The translations under genes and the position numbers were made by a program. The notes beneath the pieces were generated by a model that was not told the origin of the DNA, ran no database searches, and worked only from the letters and a program-made list of their open reading frames with translations. Below are positions 1-9,700 of a DNA stretch of 64,000 bases, in pieces; the first letter of the stretch is position 1, and each line of letters opens with the position of its first letter. The DNA comes from Rufibacter roseolus (GTDB lineage Bacteria; Bacteroidota; Bacteroidia; Cytophagales; Hymenobacteraceae): positions 372,001 through 436,000 of the forward strand of contig NZ_JAFMSU010000003.1 in the NCBI RefSeq assembly GCF_017916365.1, in the 5' to 3' direction.

Positions 1-103
1 CACAATTGTAGAACAGAGGTACAATTATGCCTACCTTTTTTCATATGCCGCGTTAGAACAGCAATACAGGCAAAGTTTATTATCTAAAAGTAAGCTATAA
101 ACT
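1..103. other. intergenic start of window
   Basis: Short AT-rich stretch before the first gene. No complete gene is visible and no convincing TAnnTTTG box was found. It presumably contains the promoter of the oxidoreductase that starts at 104. Confidence 0.4.
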
Positions 104-1735
104 ATGAAAAAAACGTCTATCTGGCGGCAAGATGCCCAAATAAGTAATTATCCCAGGCTGGAGGGAGAAATAGAAGCGGATGTGGTTATCATTGGCGGCG
201 GCATCACCGGCATTACCACGGCGCATCTGCTGGCCTCCGAAGGAAAGCGGGTAGTGGTGCTGGAAGCCCTGAAAGTAGCCGAGAGCACTACCGGTTACTC
301 CACCGGTAACCTGTATGCACCCGTGGGCTCTTACCTGAACGTGCTGGAGAAAAAGTACGACCAGGAGACCGTTCGGGCCTTAACCGCCTCCAGAACCACC
401 GCCGTTGACTTGATTGAACGCCTTACCCAACAATTCAATATTGATTGCCATTTCAAACGGGTGCCCTGGTACCTGCTCACCGAGAACGAGGCAGAAAACG
501 CTTTCATCCAGGCCGAAACGGAGACCGCCCAAAGAGTAGGCTTGCCCGCTTACCTGGATGAATCCAGAACGCCAATGCCTTATCCGGTTTCCTCAGCCAT
601 GCGCCTGGAAAACCAGGCTCAGTTCAACCCTATGGCGTACGTAAAGGGATTGGCTGCGCAAATCGCCGGCCCCAATTGCCAGATTTTTGAGAACAGCCAG
701 GTAACTTATGTAAAAGAAGGCAAGACCCACGTGGTGCATACAGAACAGGGCAAGGTACGCGCCAACCGGGTAGTACACGCCACTCACACCCCAAAAGGCA
801 TCTGGTTCCTGCATACCCTGCTGGGTCCGTATCGCGAATACGCCTTAGCGGTGTCTTTGAACTCGGCTTACCCCGAAGGCACGTTCTGGGACTACAGCGC
901 CATGCACCACCACTCCATGCGCACTTACGTCAACGACCAGGGAGAACCGTTCCTGCTCATTTTGGGCGAGCCGCATAAAGTAGGCCACAAGGAAAACAAC
1001 GAAGAAGCTTTCCAGAAGCTGGAGCAATTTGCGCGCGAACGCTTCGATGTGAAAGCCGTGGAATACCGCTGGGCCGCCCAACACTACAAACCCGCCGATA
1101 GCCTTCCCTACATCGGTCGCCGCGACAAAGGCTCGGAGATTTACGTGGGCACCGGGTACGAGGCAGACGGCCTCACCTTCGGTACCCTGGCGGCCATGAT
1201 CATCAGCGACCTCATTCTGGGCCGCGAAAACCCTTACGCCGAGATGTACGCCCCAACCCGCCACAACCCTAAGAAAGCGGCCGGCAAGTTCATCAAGGAG
1301 AATGTAGACGTGATGGCACAATACCTCAAGGACCTGCCCTACCGCAGCCAGGTAGAAAAATTGGCCGACATCTCCGCGGGTGAAGGGAAAAACATTGAAA
1401 TGGACGGTAAGAACTACGGCGCCTACCGCGATGAAACCGGCAAGCTGCACGTGGTCTCGGCGGTGTGTACGCACATGGCTTGCCTGGTGCACTTTAACCA
1501 AGCCGAGAAAAGCTGGGACTGCCCCTGCCACGGCAGCCGCTTTGATATTGACGGACAGGTACTGGAAGGCCCGGCTTACTTAGACCTCTCCAAGATGCAG
1601 GACAAACCTTCTTCCTTTAACCGGTTCAAGAAGCTATCCTCGGCGGCTTTCTTCGGGGCTACCGCCCTGGCAGGTTTTTACTTCTACCGGAAATCTCTAA
1701 AAGAGAAAGGCGCCTCCAAAAAGAAAAGCAAGTAA
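104..1735 (+). CDS. FAD-dependent oxidoreductase with C-terminal Rieske [2Fe-2S] domain
   Basis: The 543-residue protein begins with a Rossmann FAD-binding motif (VVIIGGGITG, about residues 27-36) and a DAO/DadA-like amine-oxidase fold. A Rieske domain follows near the C-terminus. The cluster ligands are visible as CTH (C455, H457) and CPCH (C473, H476), and C460/C475 could form the usual disulfide. Families of this build are predicted to oxidise an amine or amino acid and pass electrons to an Fe-S centre; the substrate cannot be told from sequence. Unusually, the Rieske domain is followed by about 45 extra residues with one hydrophobic segment (SAAFFGATALAGFYFY) and a lysine-rich end. This suggests anchoring to the inner face of the membrane. 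It appears monocistronic. Confidence 0.85.
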   Translation: MKKTSIWRQDAQISNYPRLEGEIEADVVIIGGGITGITTAHLLASEGKRVVVLEALKVAESTTGYSTGNLYAPVGSYLNVLEKKYDQETVRALTASRTTAVDLIERLTQQFNIDCHFKRVPWYLLTENEAENAFIQAETETAQRVGLPAYLDESRTPMPYPVSSAMRLENQAQFNPMAYVKGLAAQIAGPNCQIFENSQVTYVKEGKTHVVHTEQGKVRANRVVHATHTPKGIWFLHTLLGPYREYALAVSLNSAYPEGTFWDYSAMHHHSMRTYVNDQGEPFLLILGEPHKVGHKENNEEAFQKLEQFARERFDVKAVEYRWAAQHYKPADSLPYIGRRDKGSEIYVGTGYEADGLTFGTLAAMIISDLILGRENPYAEMYAPTRHNPKKAAGKFIKENVDVMAQYLKDLPYRSQVEKLADISAGEGKNIEMDGKNYGAYRDETGKLHVVSAVCTHMACLVHFNQAEKSWDCPCHGSRFDIDGQVLEGPAYLDLSKMQDKPSSFNRFKKLSSAAFFGATALAGFYFYRKSLKEKGASKKKSK

Positions 1736-2018
1736 TTTCTCCGCCTCAATGAAAGAAGGTATTCACCAGTTTTAAGTGGTGCCACTATCATGTCAAAACG
1801 CTTTCATCGTAAAGGTGGCATGGTTGTGGCACTATTCATACCGTAAGTTTCGTTACTTAGGCAGGACACCTTTTCTGCCCCAAATTTTCAAAAGGGGATT
1901 GCTTCTCTTAAATCTGAACTACAGCAATCCTCGCATTCATTTCTGATATCTGTTTTTGCAGCGCTTATTGCCTGGGATTACTAAATCAAGAAGTTAATCT
2001 CAAGCCCATCAAGCGTTT
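1736..2018. other. intergenic region
   Basis: This 283-base gap has no plausible gene. A short hairpin of CCCC/GGGG type with TTTTC and AAAA in the middle lies near 1879-1898 and weakly resembles the dispersed palindrome found elsewhere in the window. The promoter of the desaturase should lie here, but no clear box was seen. Confidence 0.35.
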
Positions 2019-3134
2019 ATGTCACAGAAGTTAAAATTCATCAATACAAACCAATCTGCCTTTTTCTCCACTGCCCGCAAGATGGTAGACATCTATTTTC
2101 AGGAACAGGGAATCTCCAGAAACGCCAACTGGCTTATGTGGAGCAAAACGGCTTTCTTTCTGGTGGGGTATGTCTCGCTTTATCTGCTGATCCTTTCCGG
2201 AAATTTTGGCACCTTGCCGCTCATAGGCCTGACCCTGGCATTAGGGGCCTTCGGGGCTTTCATCGGGTTTAACATTTGCCACGATGCCATTCATGGCTCG
2301 TTTTCTAAAAGCAGCAAGGTAAACAAAAGCCTTAGCTACCTCTTCTACATCATTGGGGCGAACCCCTACCTGTGGAACATCTCGCACAACGTGGTGCACC
2401 ACACCTATACCAACATTCCCGGCCATGACGAGGACATTGAGGTTGCCCCAGGCTTGATCCGGCTGGACGAGAGCGAAAAAGTGAACAAGATCCAACGCTT
2501 TCAGCACCTGTACGCCTTTTGGCTCTACGGTCTGGCGTCTCTCTCCTGGGCCCTGCGGAAAGACTATGTGAAGTTCTTCCAGAAACAGATTGGGCAGCAC
2601 AGAAACCAGCATCCCAAGCGCGAGTACTTCAACCTGTTCTTCTTCAAGCTGGTCCACTATTTCCTGTTTATAGGGGTGCCTTTGCTGGTACTGGACCTTA
2701 CCTGGTGGCAGGCGGCGCTTGGCTTTTTAATCATGCATTTAGCTGAGGGCACGGTGATGGGCCTGGTTTTCCAGTTGGCCCACGTGGTGGAAGGCACTGA
2801 TTTTCCGGTACCCAACGAGCAGGGCAGCATGGAAGAGGCATGGGCAAACCACCAGATGCGCACCACCGCTAATTTCGCCCCTAAAAGCGCCGTAGCAAGT
2901 TTCTTCCTGGGCGGCCTGAACCGGCAGATTGAGCATCACCTTTTCCCGAAGGTGTGCCACGTGCATTACCCGGCCATCTCCAAAATCATCAAACAGACCG
3001 CAGCAGAGTTTGACTTACCGTACATTGAGATTGAGAGCTTCAAAGCGGCCTTGCTGTCCCATTACCGCATCTTAAGAAAGCTGGGCAAAGAGGCTTATCA
3101 GGACCAGACCAAAACCCTGCAGCTTGTAAGTTAA
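2019..3134 (+). CDS. membrane fatty acid (acyl-CoA/acyl-lipid) desaturase
   Basis: This 371-residue membrane di-iron enzyme carries all three histidine boxes of the desaturase family. They are HDAIHGS (HxxxH), HNVVHHTYTN (HxxHH) and QIEHHLFP (QxxHH). The QxxHH third box is typical of front-end (delta-5/6-like) or linoleoyl-CoA desaturases. Hydrophobic helices flank the boxes, consistent with four membrane spans with the His boxes in the cytoplasm. The likely role is inserting cis double bonds into membrane acyl chains; regiospecificity cannot be assigned. The gene stands alone and is followed by a strong hairpin terminator. Confidence 0.88.
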   Translation: MSQKLKFINTNQSAFFSTARKMVDIYFQEQGISRNANWLMWSKTAFFLVGYVSLYLLILSGNFGTLPLIGLTLALGAFGAFIGFNICHDAIHGSFSKSSKVNKSLSYLFYIIGANPYLWNISHNVVHHTYTNIPGHDEDIEVAPGLIRLDESEKVNKIQRFQHLYAFWLYGLASLSWALRKDYVKFFQKQIGQHRNQHPKREYFNLFFFKLVHYFLFIGVPLLVLDLTWWQAALGFLIMHLAEGTVMGLVFQLAHVVEGTDFPVPNEQGSMEEAWANHQMRTTANFAPKSAVASFFLGGLNRQIEHHLFPKVCHVHYPAISKIIKQTAAEFDLPYIEIESFKAALLSHYRILRKLGKEAYQDQTKTLQLVS

Positions 3135-3171
3135 CGAAAGCAAAAGCGTAGCTACCCCAAACTCTATAAAA

Positions 3172-3207
3172 CAAAGAAAGCCGCGGATGGAACCGCGGCT
3201 TTCTTTG
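3172..3207. terminator. bidirectional intrinsic terminator
   Basis: A 15-bp perfect stem (3172-3186 pairs with 3193-3207, 6-nt loop) has an A-rich left flank and a T-rich right flank. It lies between the converging desaturase (+) and small gene 3228-3410 (-), so it can serve both. Confidence 0.85.
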
Positions 3208-3227
3208 TTTTAAACTACTACTTTTTA

Positions 3228-3410
3228 CTAACCTAGTTTTTCTGGGCCAGAACTCAGCTCTCGTCCGTAGAACACCAAATCCTTTTGGGAAGGGTTTTCT
3301 GGGACGGTACAATAATAGACGCGTTTCGCATACCTTCTAACTACTAATTTCTGAGTAGGTTTAGCATTTGCGTACACGGTTGATCCTTCGGGAAATTGGA
3401 AATCCATCAT
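3228..3410 (-). CDS. small conserved protein (60 aa), function unknown
   Basis: The 60-residue product has a composition typical of a real small soluble domain: an N-terminal FQFPEGSTVYANAKP segment, then LVVRRYAKRVYYC and a charged end. From memory, small proteins with a GxxVYAKxxPxxxLVVRRYxxRIYYC pattern recur in Cytophagales genomes; this could not be checked. The gene converges on the desaturase and shares its hairpin terminator. Two adjacent ATG codons (3410, 3407) could start it. No function is assigned. Confidence 0.6.
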   Translation of the reverse strand: MMDFQFPEGSTVYANAKPTQKLVVRRYAKRVYYCTVPENPSQKDLVFYGRELSSGPEKLG

Positions 3411-3484
3411 TTATGTATATACGGGGTGTAAGGGTATTAAAATGAATATGAAGCGGTTATTAATCAGATACTTTCAGCTTCGCT

Positions 3485-3522
3485 GCCGTTTTCCCTTTCT
3501 TTCTGAAAAGTAGGCCCTAAAC
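3485..3522. repeat. dispersed palindromic element, degenerate copy
   Basis: It shows a GCCGTTTT left half, a TTTCTGAAAA centre and a GGCCCTAAAC right arm. It lies upstream of the small gene 3228-3410 (-), in the same gap as the long hairpin at 3562-3617. Confidence 0.5.
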
Positions 3523-3561
3523 AGAACAAGCAGGGACATTTTTCTAAGTAGCCAGGAAAAA

Positions 3562-3617
3562 GGAAACCCCTGTGGAAAGGATGTTTTCAGAAAAACATCC
3601 TTTCCACAGGGGTTTCC
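3562..3617. terminator. very strong hairpin (25-bp perfect stem) downstream of helicase
   Basis: Bases 3562-3586 are perfectly complementary to 3593-3617 with a 6-nt loop. The centre, GTTTTCAGAAAAAC, is the core of the dispersed palindrome. It lies 48 bases beyond the stop of the - strand helicase. A canonical T-tract is weak, so termination or mRNA 3'-end protection are both possible. Confidence 0.65.
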
Positions 3618-3664
3618 CACTTATCTGACAGAGTTTCTTTGAGTATAGACGAAGCTCTAACTGA

Positions 3665-4912
3665 TTACTTTTTGCCCTTAGGCTTCTTCTTTTTCTTTGA
3701 TGCTTCCTCAAAATCCTGCACCTCTTTCAACAGGGATTTCAGGTCGGGTTTTACCTCTGCGGAGAAGTCAATGGTGGCGGTGTAATCCTGTTTCTCAATG
3801 TCCAGTACCTTGATGGGCTTGCCCAGATAGCCTTCAATCTCATTCAGGATTTCTTTTTCTTCAGGGCTGCAGAAAGACACGGATTTTCCTTTCTGGGTAC
3901 CCCGGCCGGTACGGCCCACGCGGTGCACGTAGTTCTCAGGCACATCGGGCAGGTCATAGTTCACCACGTACTCCACGCTGGGGATGTCAATCCCGCGCGA
4001 GCTCACATCAGTGGCGATGAGCACTTTCACCTCACCCTTCTTGAAGCGGTTCAACGCGGCCAAGCGGTCTTTCTGATCTTTGTCGCCGTGCAGGGTATCG
4101 GCTTTGATGCCCACGCGCTCCATGGCGGCGTGCACCCGCTCGGCCCGCACTTTCGTGCGCACGAACACCAGGATTTTACTGCCCTCGTTTTCCTTGATCA
4201 CGCGCTCCAGGAAGAACCGCTTGTCATCCATGCCGATGTAGGCCACCGAGTGGTCTACGTTCTTGGAAACCGGGTCTTTGGGCGAGATCTGGATGCGGAT
4301 AGGTTTAGTCACCAGCGAGTAGGCCAGGTCTTTGATTTTCTCGTTGATGGTCGCTGAGAAGAACAGCGTCTGCCGCTTGCGGGGCAGGTGGCGCAACACG
4401 TCTCTTATGTCTTTGATGAAGCCCAGGTCCAGCATGTGGTCGGCCTCGTCCAGGATCAAAATCTCTACGCGTTCCAGCCTGATGTGGCCCTGGCTCACCA
4501 GGTCAAACATCCGGCCCGGGGTAGCTACCAGCACATCAATGCCGTCTTCCAGTTTGGTGATCTGAGGCGCCTGCTCCACGCCCCCAAAAACGGTCATGGT
4601 CTCCACGCGGGTGTGCTTGCCCAGGGTATGAAACACCTCGGTGATCTGGATGGCCAGCTCGCGGGTGGGCACCATCACCAGGCATTTGATACCGTCCTGG
4701 CGAGCGTACTGCTTGCGCTCGTGCAGCATGTGCAGCACCGGAATGGCAAAGGCCGCCGTCTTACCGGTACCCGTCTGCGCAATGGCCAGCACATCCTCTC
4801 CTCTCAAGATAGGCGGAATGGCCTTGAACTGGATATCGGTGGGTTTCTTGAAGCCCAGTTTGTCCAGGGCTTTCTTGATGGCGGGGTTGATATGGTAATC
4901 TTCGAATTTCAT
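3665..4912 (-). CDS. DEAD-box ATP-dependent RNA helicase, RhlE-like
   Basis: The 415-residue enzyme unwinds RNA with ATP, with roles in ribosome assembly or mRNA turnover. All family motifs are present: Q motif (PTDIQ, residues 24-28), Walker A AQTGTGKT (K51), PTREL, TPGR, DEAD, SAT, HGDKDQ, ATDVSSRGIDIP and HRVGRTGR. The C-terminus is short and lysine-rich (KKKKKPKGKK), as in RhlE proteins. The start is placed at 4912 (MKFEDYHINPAIKKAL). An upstream extension to 4990 is possible, but its 26 residues look unlike the family. Confidence 0.93.
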   Translation of the reverse strand: MKFEDYHINPAIKKALDKLGFKKPTDIQFKAIPPILRGEDVLAIAQTGTGKTAAFAIPVLHMLHERKQYARQDGIKCLVMVPTRELAIQITEVFHTLGKHTRVETMTVFGGVEQAPQITKLEDGIDVLVATPGRMFDLVSQGHIRLERVEILILDEADHMLDLGFIKDIRDVLRHLPRKRQTLFFSATINEKIKDLAYSLVTKPIRIQISPKDPVSKNVDHSVAYIGMDDKRFFLERVIKENEGSKILVFVRTKVRAERVHAAMERVGIKADTLHGDKDQKDRLAALNRFKKGEVKVLIATDVSSRGIDIPSVEYVVNYDLPDVPENYVHRVGRTGRGTQKGKSVSFCSPEEKEILNEIEGYLGKPIKVLDIEKQDYTATIDFSAEVKPDLKSLLKEVQDFEEASKKKKKPKGKK

Positions 4913-5458
4913 GATCGCGGATGTTTCGGCCTCGGCCGATAAGAAAAGCGGTTTCTCCTTGTACGAAGCACAAGCCAAAACCTTCTGCAAAGGTGCGATT
5001 TCTTTCTGGGTTTTCAGTGAACGGGAGGGTTCCCGCCCGAGATTTGCGTTTAGGGCCTCTTTTGGAGAAAACAGCCCTCAAACCTTCTATCTTTCTTTTG
5101 AAATGATTATCTTAAATAAACGGTAACGAAAACACCGTTTCCCTGGCATCCTACAGGAAACAGCCTGCCTGGTTTTCCTCCCAGCCCCTTGCTGATCGCC
5201 TTCCCCCCTGCGACCCTTCTCGTGGGCCATAAGCAGAGCACCCATTCTCTTGCTGCGGCACCCTCCTCCACGGACATATATTGGACTCAGAATACATTCT
5301 TGAAACGATTCACGGAGAAGGACAGCCTGGGAAAGGCAACCCCATGGACATTCATCATCCAGGTTCCGGAACTTACCCCAGAAGCAGTCCTTTTGATTTG
5401 GCAGTGAGGGCACACCAAGCCTCTCCAGGAGAAGTAATGCACCAAACCTATGATTACC
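4913..5458. other. intergenic region between divergent helicase and lipoprotein genes
   Basis: This 546-base gap must hold the promoters of the helicase (-) and the cupin lipoprotein (+). It contains one copy of the dispersed palindrome (5045-5083). Several overlapping ORFs exist here on both strands, but none has convincing protein character. Confidence 0.5.
5045..5083. repeat. dispersed palindromic element
   Basis: It shows GTTTAGGGCC, then CTTTTGGAGAAAAC, then GCCCTCAAAC, with both arms well conserved. It is located upstream of the helicase start. Confidence 0.7.
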
Positions 5459-6316
5459 ATGAAAAACTACCTTTACCTTCTGATTCTGTTCTGCGCTGCC
5501 TGTACCAGGCCCATGAGCATGGAGAACCAAAAAACCACCATCACCAAACTCATTGATGACGAAAGTTACTTTATTGCAGCCGCAGATACTGTGAACTGGG
5601 CCAAATGCTGGGTTAACACAGATGAAGCCCAGTTTATCATGACCTCGGTACGGGGTATATGGCAACTCAACGGTTGGGACAGCATTAATGCTAATTTCAG
5701 AAGAGGGGCCAGACCGTTTAAGCTCAACCTAAAACGCGACAATTACCATTACACCATAGGAGACAAAGTGGCCTTTGTGAGTTTTGACCAGTATGATAAC
5801 TGGGGAGGAACTGAAGGCCAGAAGAAGAAAGAATCGCGCACCCTCAGAAAAGTAGACGACCAGTGGAAAATAGTGCATGCCAACGTGATTCTGACCTCTT
5901 CTTATGATCAGCCAAAAGAAAGTAATCAGGCACAGGCTGTATCCTTCCACCAGCGAAAAGAAAACTTGCCGGTAGACGAGAAAACCTCCTTCCGGCACCA
6001 GGGCGGGCTGGGCGGCATGCACGCGGGCTATGTGGAAGTACCCGCTGGCACAGACTTCAGCCCGCTTCTTGAGGGATTGCCGCAAAACATGTGTCCTTCG
6101 CCGCATTGGGGCTACCTTCTGGAAGGCTCCATCAGGATTAAGTACGCCGATGGTCATGAGGAAACAGTCAACCAGGGTGAGGTCTTTTACTGGCCAGCTC
6201 CCCATACTGGTGTGGTTTTAAAAGACGCCAAGTTTATTGACTTCAGCCCTCAGGAAGAGTACAGGCAGTTGCTGATGCACGTGGGCAACAAGATGGCCCA
6301 ACAGAAGAAAAAATAA
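5459..6316 (+). CDS. lipoprotein with SnoaL/NTF2-like and cupin domains
   Basis: The 285-residue protein starts with a short hydrophobic signal ending in a candidate lipobox (CAAC, C15), so it is probably a lipid-anchored periplasmic or surface protein. Residues about 25-140 resemble a SnoaL/DUF4440-type NTF2 fold (alternating aromatic beta strands ending in RKVDDQWKIVHANVIL). Residues about 165-275 form a cupin-like beta barrel, with MHAGYVEVPAGTDF, WGYLLEGSIRIKYADG and EVFYWPAPHTG. Two domains often found as separate small enzymes or binding modules are thus joined. No catalytic activity can be assigned. An alternative ATG lies three codons upstream at 5450. Confidence 0.75.
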   Translation: MKNYLYLLILFCAACTRPMSMENQKTTITKLIDDESYFIAAADTVNWAKCWVNTDEAQFIMTSVRGIWQLNGWDSINANFRRGARPFKLNLKRDNYHYTIGDKVAFVSFDQYDNWGGTEGQKKKESRTLRKVDDQWKIVHANVILTSSYDQPKESNQAQAVSFHQRKENLPVDEKTSFRHQGGLGGMHAGYVEVPAGTDFSPLLEGLPQNMCPSPHWGYLLEGSIRIKYADGHEETVNQGEVFYWPAPHTGVVLKDAKFIDFSPQEEYRQLLMHVGNKMAQQKKK

Positions 6317-6726
6317 AGCCTTCCAGAACCAGCTCTCGGTCGGTTTTGATCCTCAAGTCAAACACAAGCCTTTATGGCTACAGAACCTAAGGTTGTTCTT
6401 TTTAAATCAACTAGTTAAAGGTTCGTCTGCTTGCCAGCCATTTCCTTTTTACGGCCCCTTTTTAGAAAATATGCCCAATTCTGAAAAGGGGCTTTTTGTG
6501 CAGGAAGTACCACAACGGGAAAACTGACTAAAGGCAAATCTTCCAATATTTAAAAACTTAAATCCACGGAAACCGTTACCCGCGCAGGCTAACGTGCTTC
6601 TATATTCCTGCAAACGAAAAAAAGTTAAATTTGCTTTCGCTTAAGCTCCCCCGCAAACGACAGCTTAAATGACCCGGCTCGCTTGCGAAAGCAAGTGCTT
6701 GTTTACCCCAATTTCACAAACGATAC
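6317..6726. other. intergenic region before sensor kinase
   Basis: This 410-base gap has no gene. It contains the palindromic element at 6445-6496. Near its end is a small hairpin (6680-6697: 7-bp stem closed by a GAAA tetraloop) about 30 bases before the kinase start codon. Confidence 0.45.
6445..6496. repeat. dispersed palindromic element forming a terminator-like hairpin
   Basis: The copy GGCCCC..TTTTTAGAAAA..GCCC..AATT is overlapped by a second pairing (GCCCCTTTT with AAAAGGGGC, right arm about 6484-6492) that is followed by five T residues. It lies downstream of the cupin lipoprotein gene and is probably its transcription terminator. Confidence 0.6.
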
Positions 6727-9700
6727 ATGGAAGATATCATACACCCCATTCAGGACGAGCCCCAAGCTCCGATCCTGTCTATTATTGGGGGAGGCGAATT
6801 AGGAGACCTTATCCGGAGGCATGATTGGGCTTCCACGCTCCTGGGCCCCATTGCGGAATGGAGTCTAAGCCTGCGCATGGCCGTAAACCTTATCCTGCAG
6901 TCCCCTACCCCCATGGTGATGCTATGGGGCCAGGACGGCACGGTGCTCTACAACGATGCTTACCGCGCCCTGGCCGGACAAAGGCACCCGGACATGCTGG
7001 GAATCAGGTTCTCTGAGAGCTGGCCCGAAACCGCTGATTTTGTGACAGAGGTAATCTCCAGGACGCTACAAGGCAAAGCCCTTACTTACCGGAAACTGCC
7101 TTTCACGGTTTTCAGGAACAACACCGCCGAAGACATCTGGCTGGACCTGGATTGCAGCCCTATCCTGGGGGATAATGGCCTTCCGGCTGGCACCTTGATT
7201 ATCACCAATGAGATAACCGGAAAAGTTAAAGCCGACCAGGCCTTGATTGAGCACGAAGAGCGGCTGGGCGGGGTGTTCAACCAGAAGTCTGTGGGCATAG
7301 CAGAATGTGATTTCACCGGAAAATTCATCTTGGTGAACGACCGGTTTAGTGAGATGGTGGGTCGTTCCAAAGAGGAGCTTTACCAGATGCGCATGCAGGA
7401 CATCAGCCACCAGGAAGACCTTCCGCACAATACGGTGCTGTTCAAGGAAGCCATCAAAAACGGAACACCCTTTGACATTGAAAAACGCTATGTCAAACCA
7501 GATGGCACTGAGGTTTGGGTGCACAACAATGTCTCGGTGGCAAAGAACTCAAGCGGGGGCCCCTCCTTTGTGGTTGCCGTTTGCCACGAGATAACTGAAA
7601 GGAAAATGGCCGAAAAACACCAGAAGCTTTTCCTGGCCATGAGCGAGAACTCTACCAATTTCATAGGCATAGCTGACCAAAAAGGGAAAGTTCTTTACGT
7701 GAACCCCACCGGCCGAAGGATGGTAGGCCTGGACAGCCTGGAGGAAGCCCAACAGACCCAGGTCACAGATTACTTTTCTGACGAAGACAAACCTTTTGTG
7801 CAGGAGGTGATTTTACCAGCCCAGAACACAGCTGGCTTCTGGAAAGGCGAATTCCGGTTCCGTCACTTCAAAACAGGCCAGCACATTGAAGTAGATTATA
7901 ACCAGTTTGCAGTAAAAGACCCCGAAACCGGAGAGGTGTTGGGCATTGCCACCGTAAGCCCAGACATCACAGACCGCAAGCGGGCAGAGGCTGCTTTAAC
8001 GGAAAGCGAAGAGCGCTTCCGGACCATGGCCGAGGCCTCTGGCCTGCTCATTGCCCAAACCGATCTGGAGGGAAACGCCATCTACTTCAACCAGGAATGG
8101 ATGAACCTTACCGGCCGTACCCCTGAGGAACTCCTCAACTACGGTTGGGGCGAGTTCTTCCACCCAGATGATCGCGCGGGCTTTATAGAGGCGTACCAGC
8201 ATGCCTTTGCCAAAAGGGAAGTTTTGCAGCGCGAATTCCGGCTTCTGAACAAAGAAGGGGAATACCGCTGGCAATATGCCGTGGTATCGCCCAGGTTTGG
8301 CCCAGATGGTACCTTTGCCGGGTACATCAGCTCCTGCGTAGACGTAACCGAGAGCAAGAAAAACCAGGAAGCCCTGGAGGAAAGGGAAGAGTGGTTTAAA
8401 ACGTTTGCCAACAACATCCAGAACCTGGCCTGGGTGGCCAACCCCGATGGCTGGATTACCTGGTACAACCAACGCTGGTATGATTTCACCGGCACCAACT
8501 TTGAAGAAATGCAGGGCTGGGGCTGGGAAAAGATCCAGCATCCAGACCATCATGGCTGGGTGGTAAAATTCGTGGAAGAGGCCTGGGCCACAAAGGAAAC
8601 CTGGGAAATGACCCTGCCTTTGAAAGGTAGCAATGGCGAGTACCGGTGGTTCCTGACCCGGGGCGTTCCGGTCAAAGATGCAGCCGGCAACGTTGTCCGC
8701 TGGATTGGCACCAACACAGACATTACAGAGCAGAAGAAAGCCGAAGGCGAGTTAAGCAAGTTCAAGATCATCAGTGACTATGCCTTTGACGCCTTCATTC
8801 TCATGCGGAAAGACGGCACTTTTGCCTACCTCAATGATCTGGCCCTGAAACGCTGGGGTTATACCCAGGAAGAAGCAGCCTCTCTGAGAGTACCTGATGT
8901 AGACCCAATCTACCAGGAAGAGCTGTTTAACGCCACTTTCGCCCAGGCGCAGGAACAAGGCGCTATTCCTACTTTTGAAACCCTTCACAAACGCAAGGAT
9001 GGCACCATCTATCCGGTAGAGGTAAGCATGGGCGGCATTACACTGGACGGTCAGCCCCACATGTTTGCCGTGGCCCGGGACATCACAGACCGTAAACAGG
9101 CCGAGGAAACCCTGAAGCGGAGAAACGAAGAACTCCAGCGCACGAACAACGACCTGGACAACTTCATCTACACCGCCTCTCATGACCTGAAAGCGCCCAT
9201 CACCAACATTGAGGGCCTGGTGAATACCCTGGTCATGGACCTGCCCCATGACATCCTGGAAACACCTGAGATAGCGCCCATCATTTCGCTTATCGGGGAT
9301 TCCATCTGCAGATTCAAAAACACCATCAATGACCTCACTGAGCTAACCAAGCTGCAGCGCCAAAGCAGCGAAGATGTGAGCACAGTACCGTTTCAGGAAG
9401 TGTTAGACGAAATTTGCCAGGACCTGAAAGACCCCATCCAACAATCCGGGGCCACTCTGGAAATTGACTTCAGCCAACACCCTGAACTGCAGTTTTCCAG
9501 AAAGAACCTCAGAAGCGTTCTTTACAACTTTATCTCCAACGCCATTAAGTACCGCTCGTCGCAGCGTACTCCTTTGATCAGGATCATGTCCAGAAAAGAA
9601 GGGGATTTCTGCGTTTTAACCGTAGAAGATAACGGCTTAGGAATTGATGCCTCTCAGCAAGACAAGTTGTTCGCCATGTTCCAGCGCCTGCATGACCACG

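Noticed and set aside
845..1531. 228-codon - strand ORF
   Set aside because: It lies entirely opposite the Rieske-FAD oxidoreductase, which has clear motifs; the antisense product has no domain pattern.
5087..5665. 192-codon - strand ORF upstream of the helicase
   Set aside because: It overlaps the start and signal sequence of the cupin lipoprotein and runs into the palindromic region. Its composition is not protein-like.
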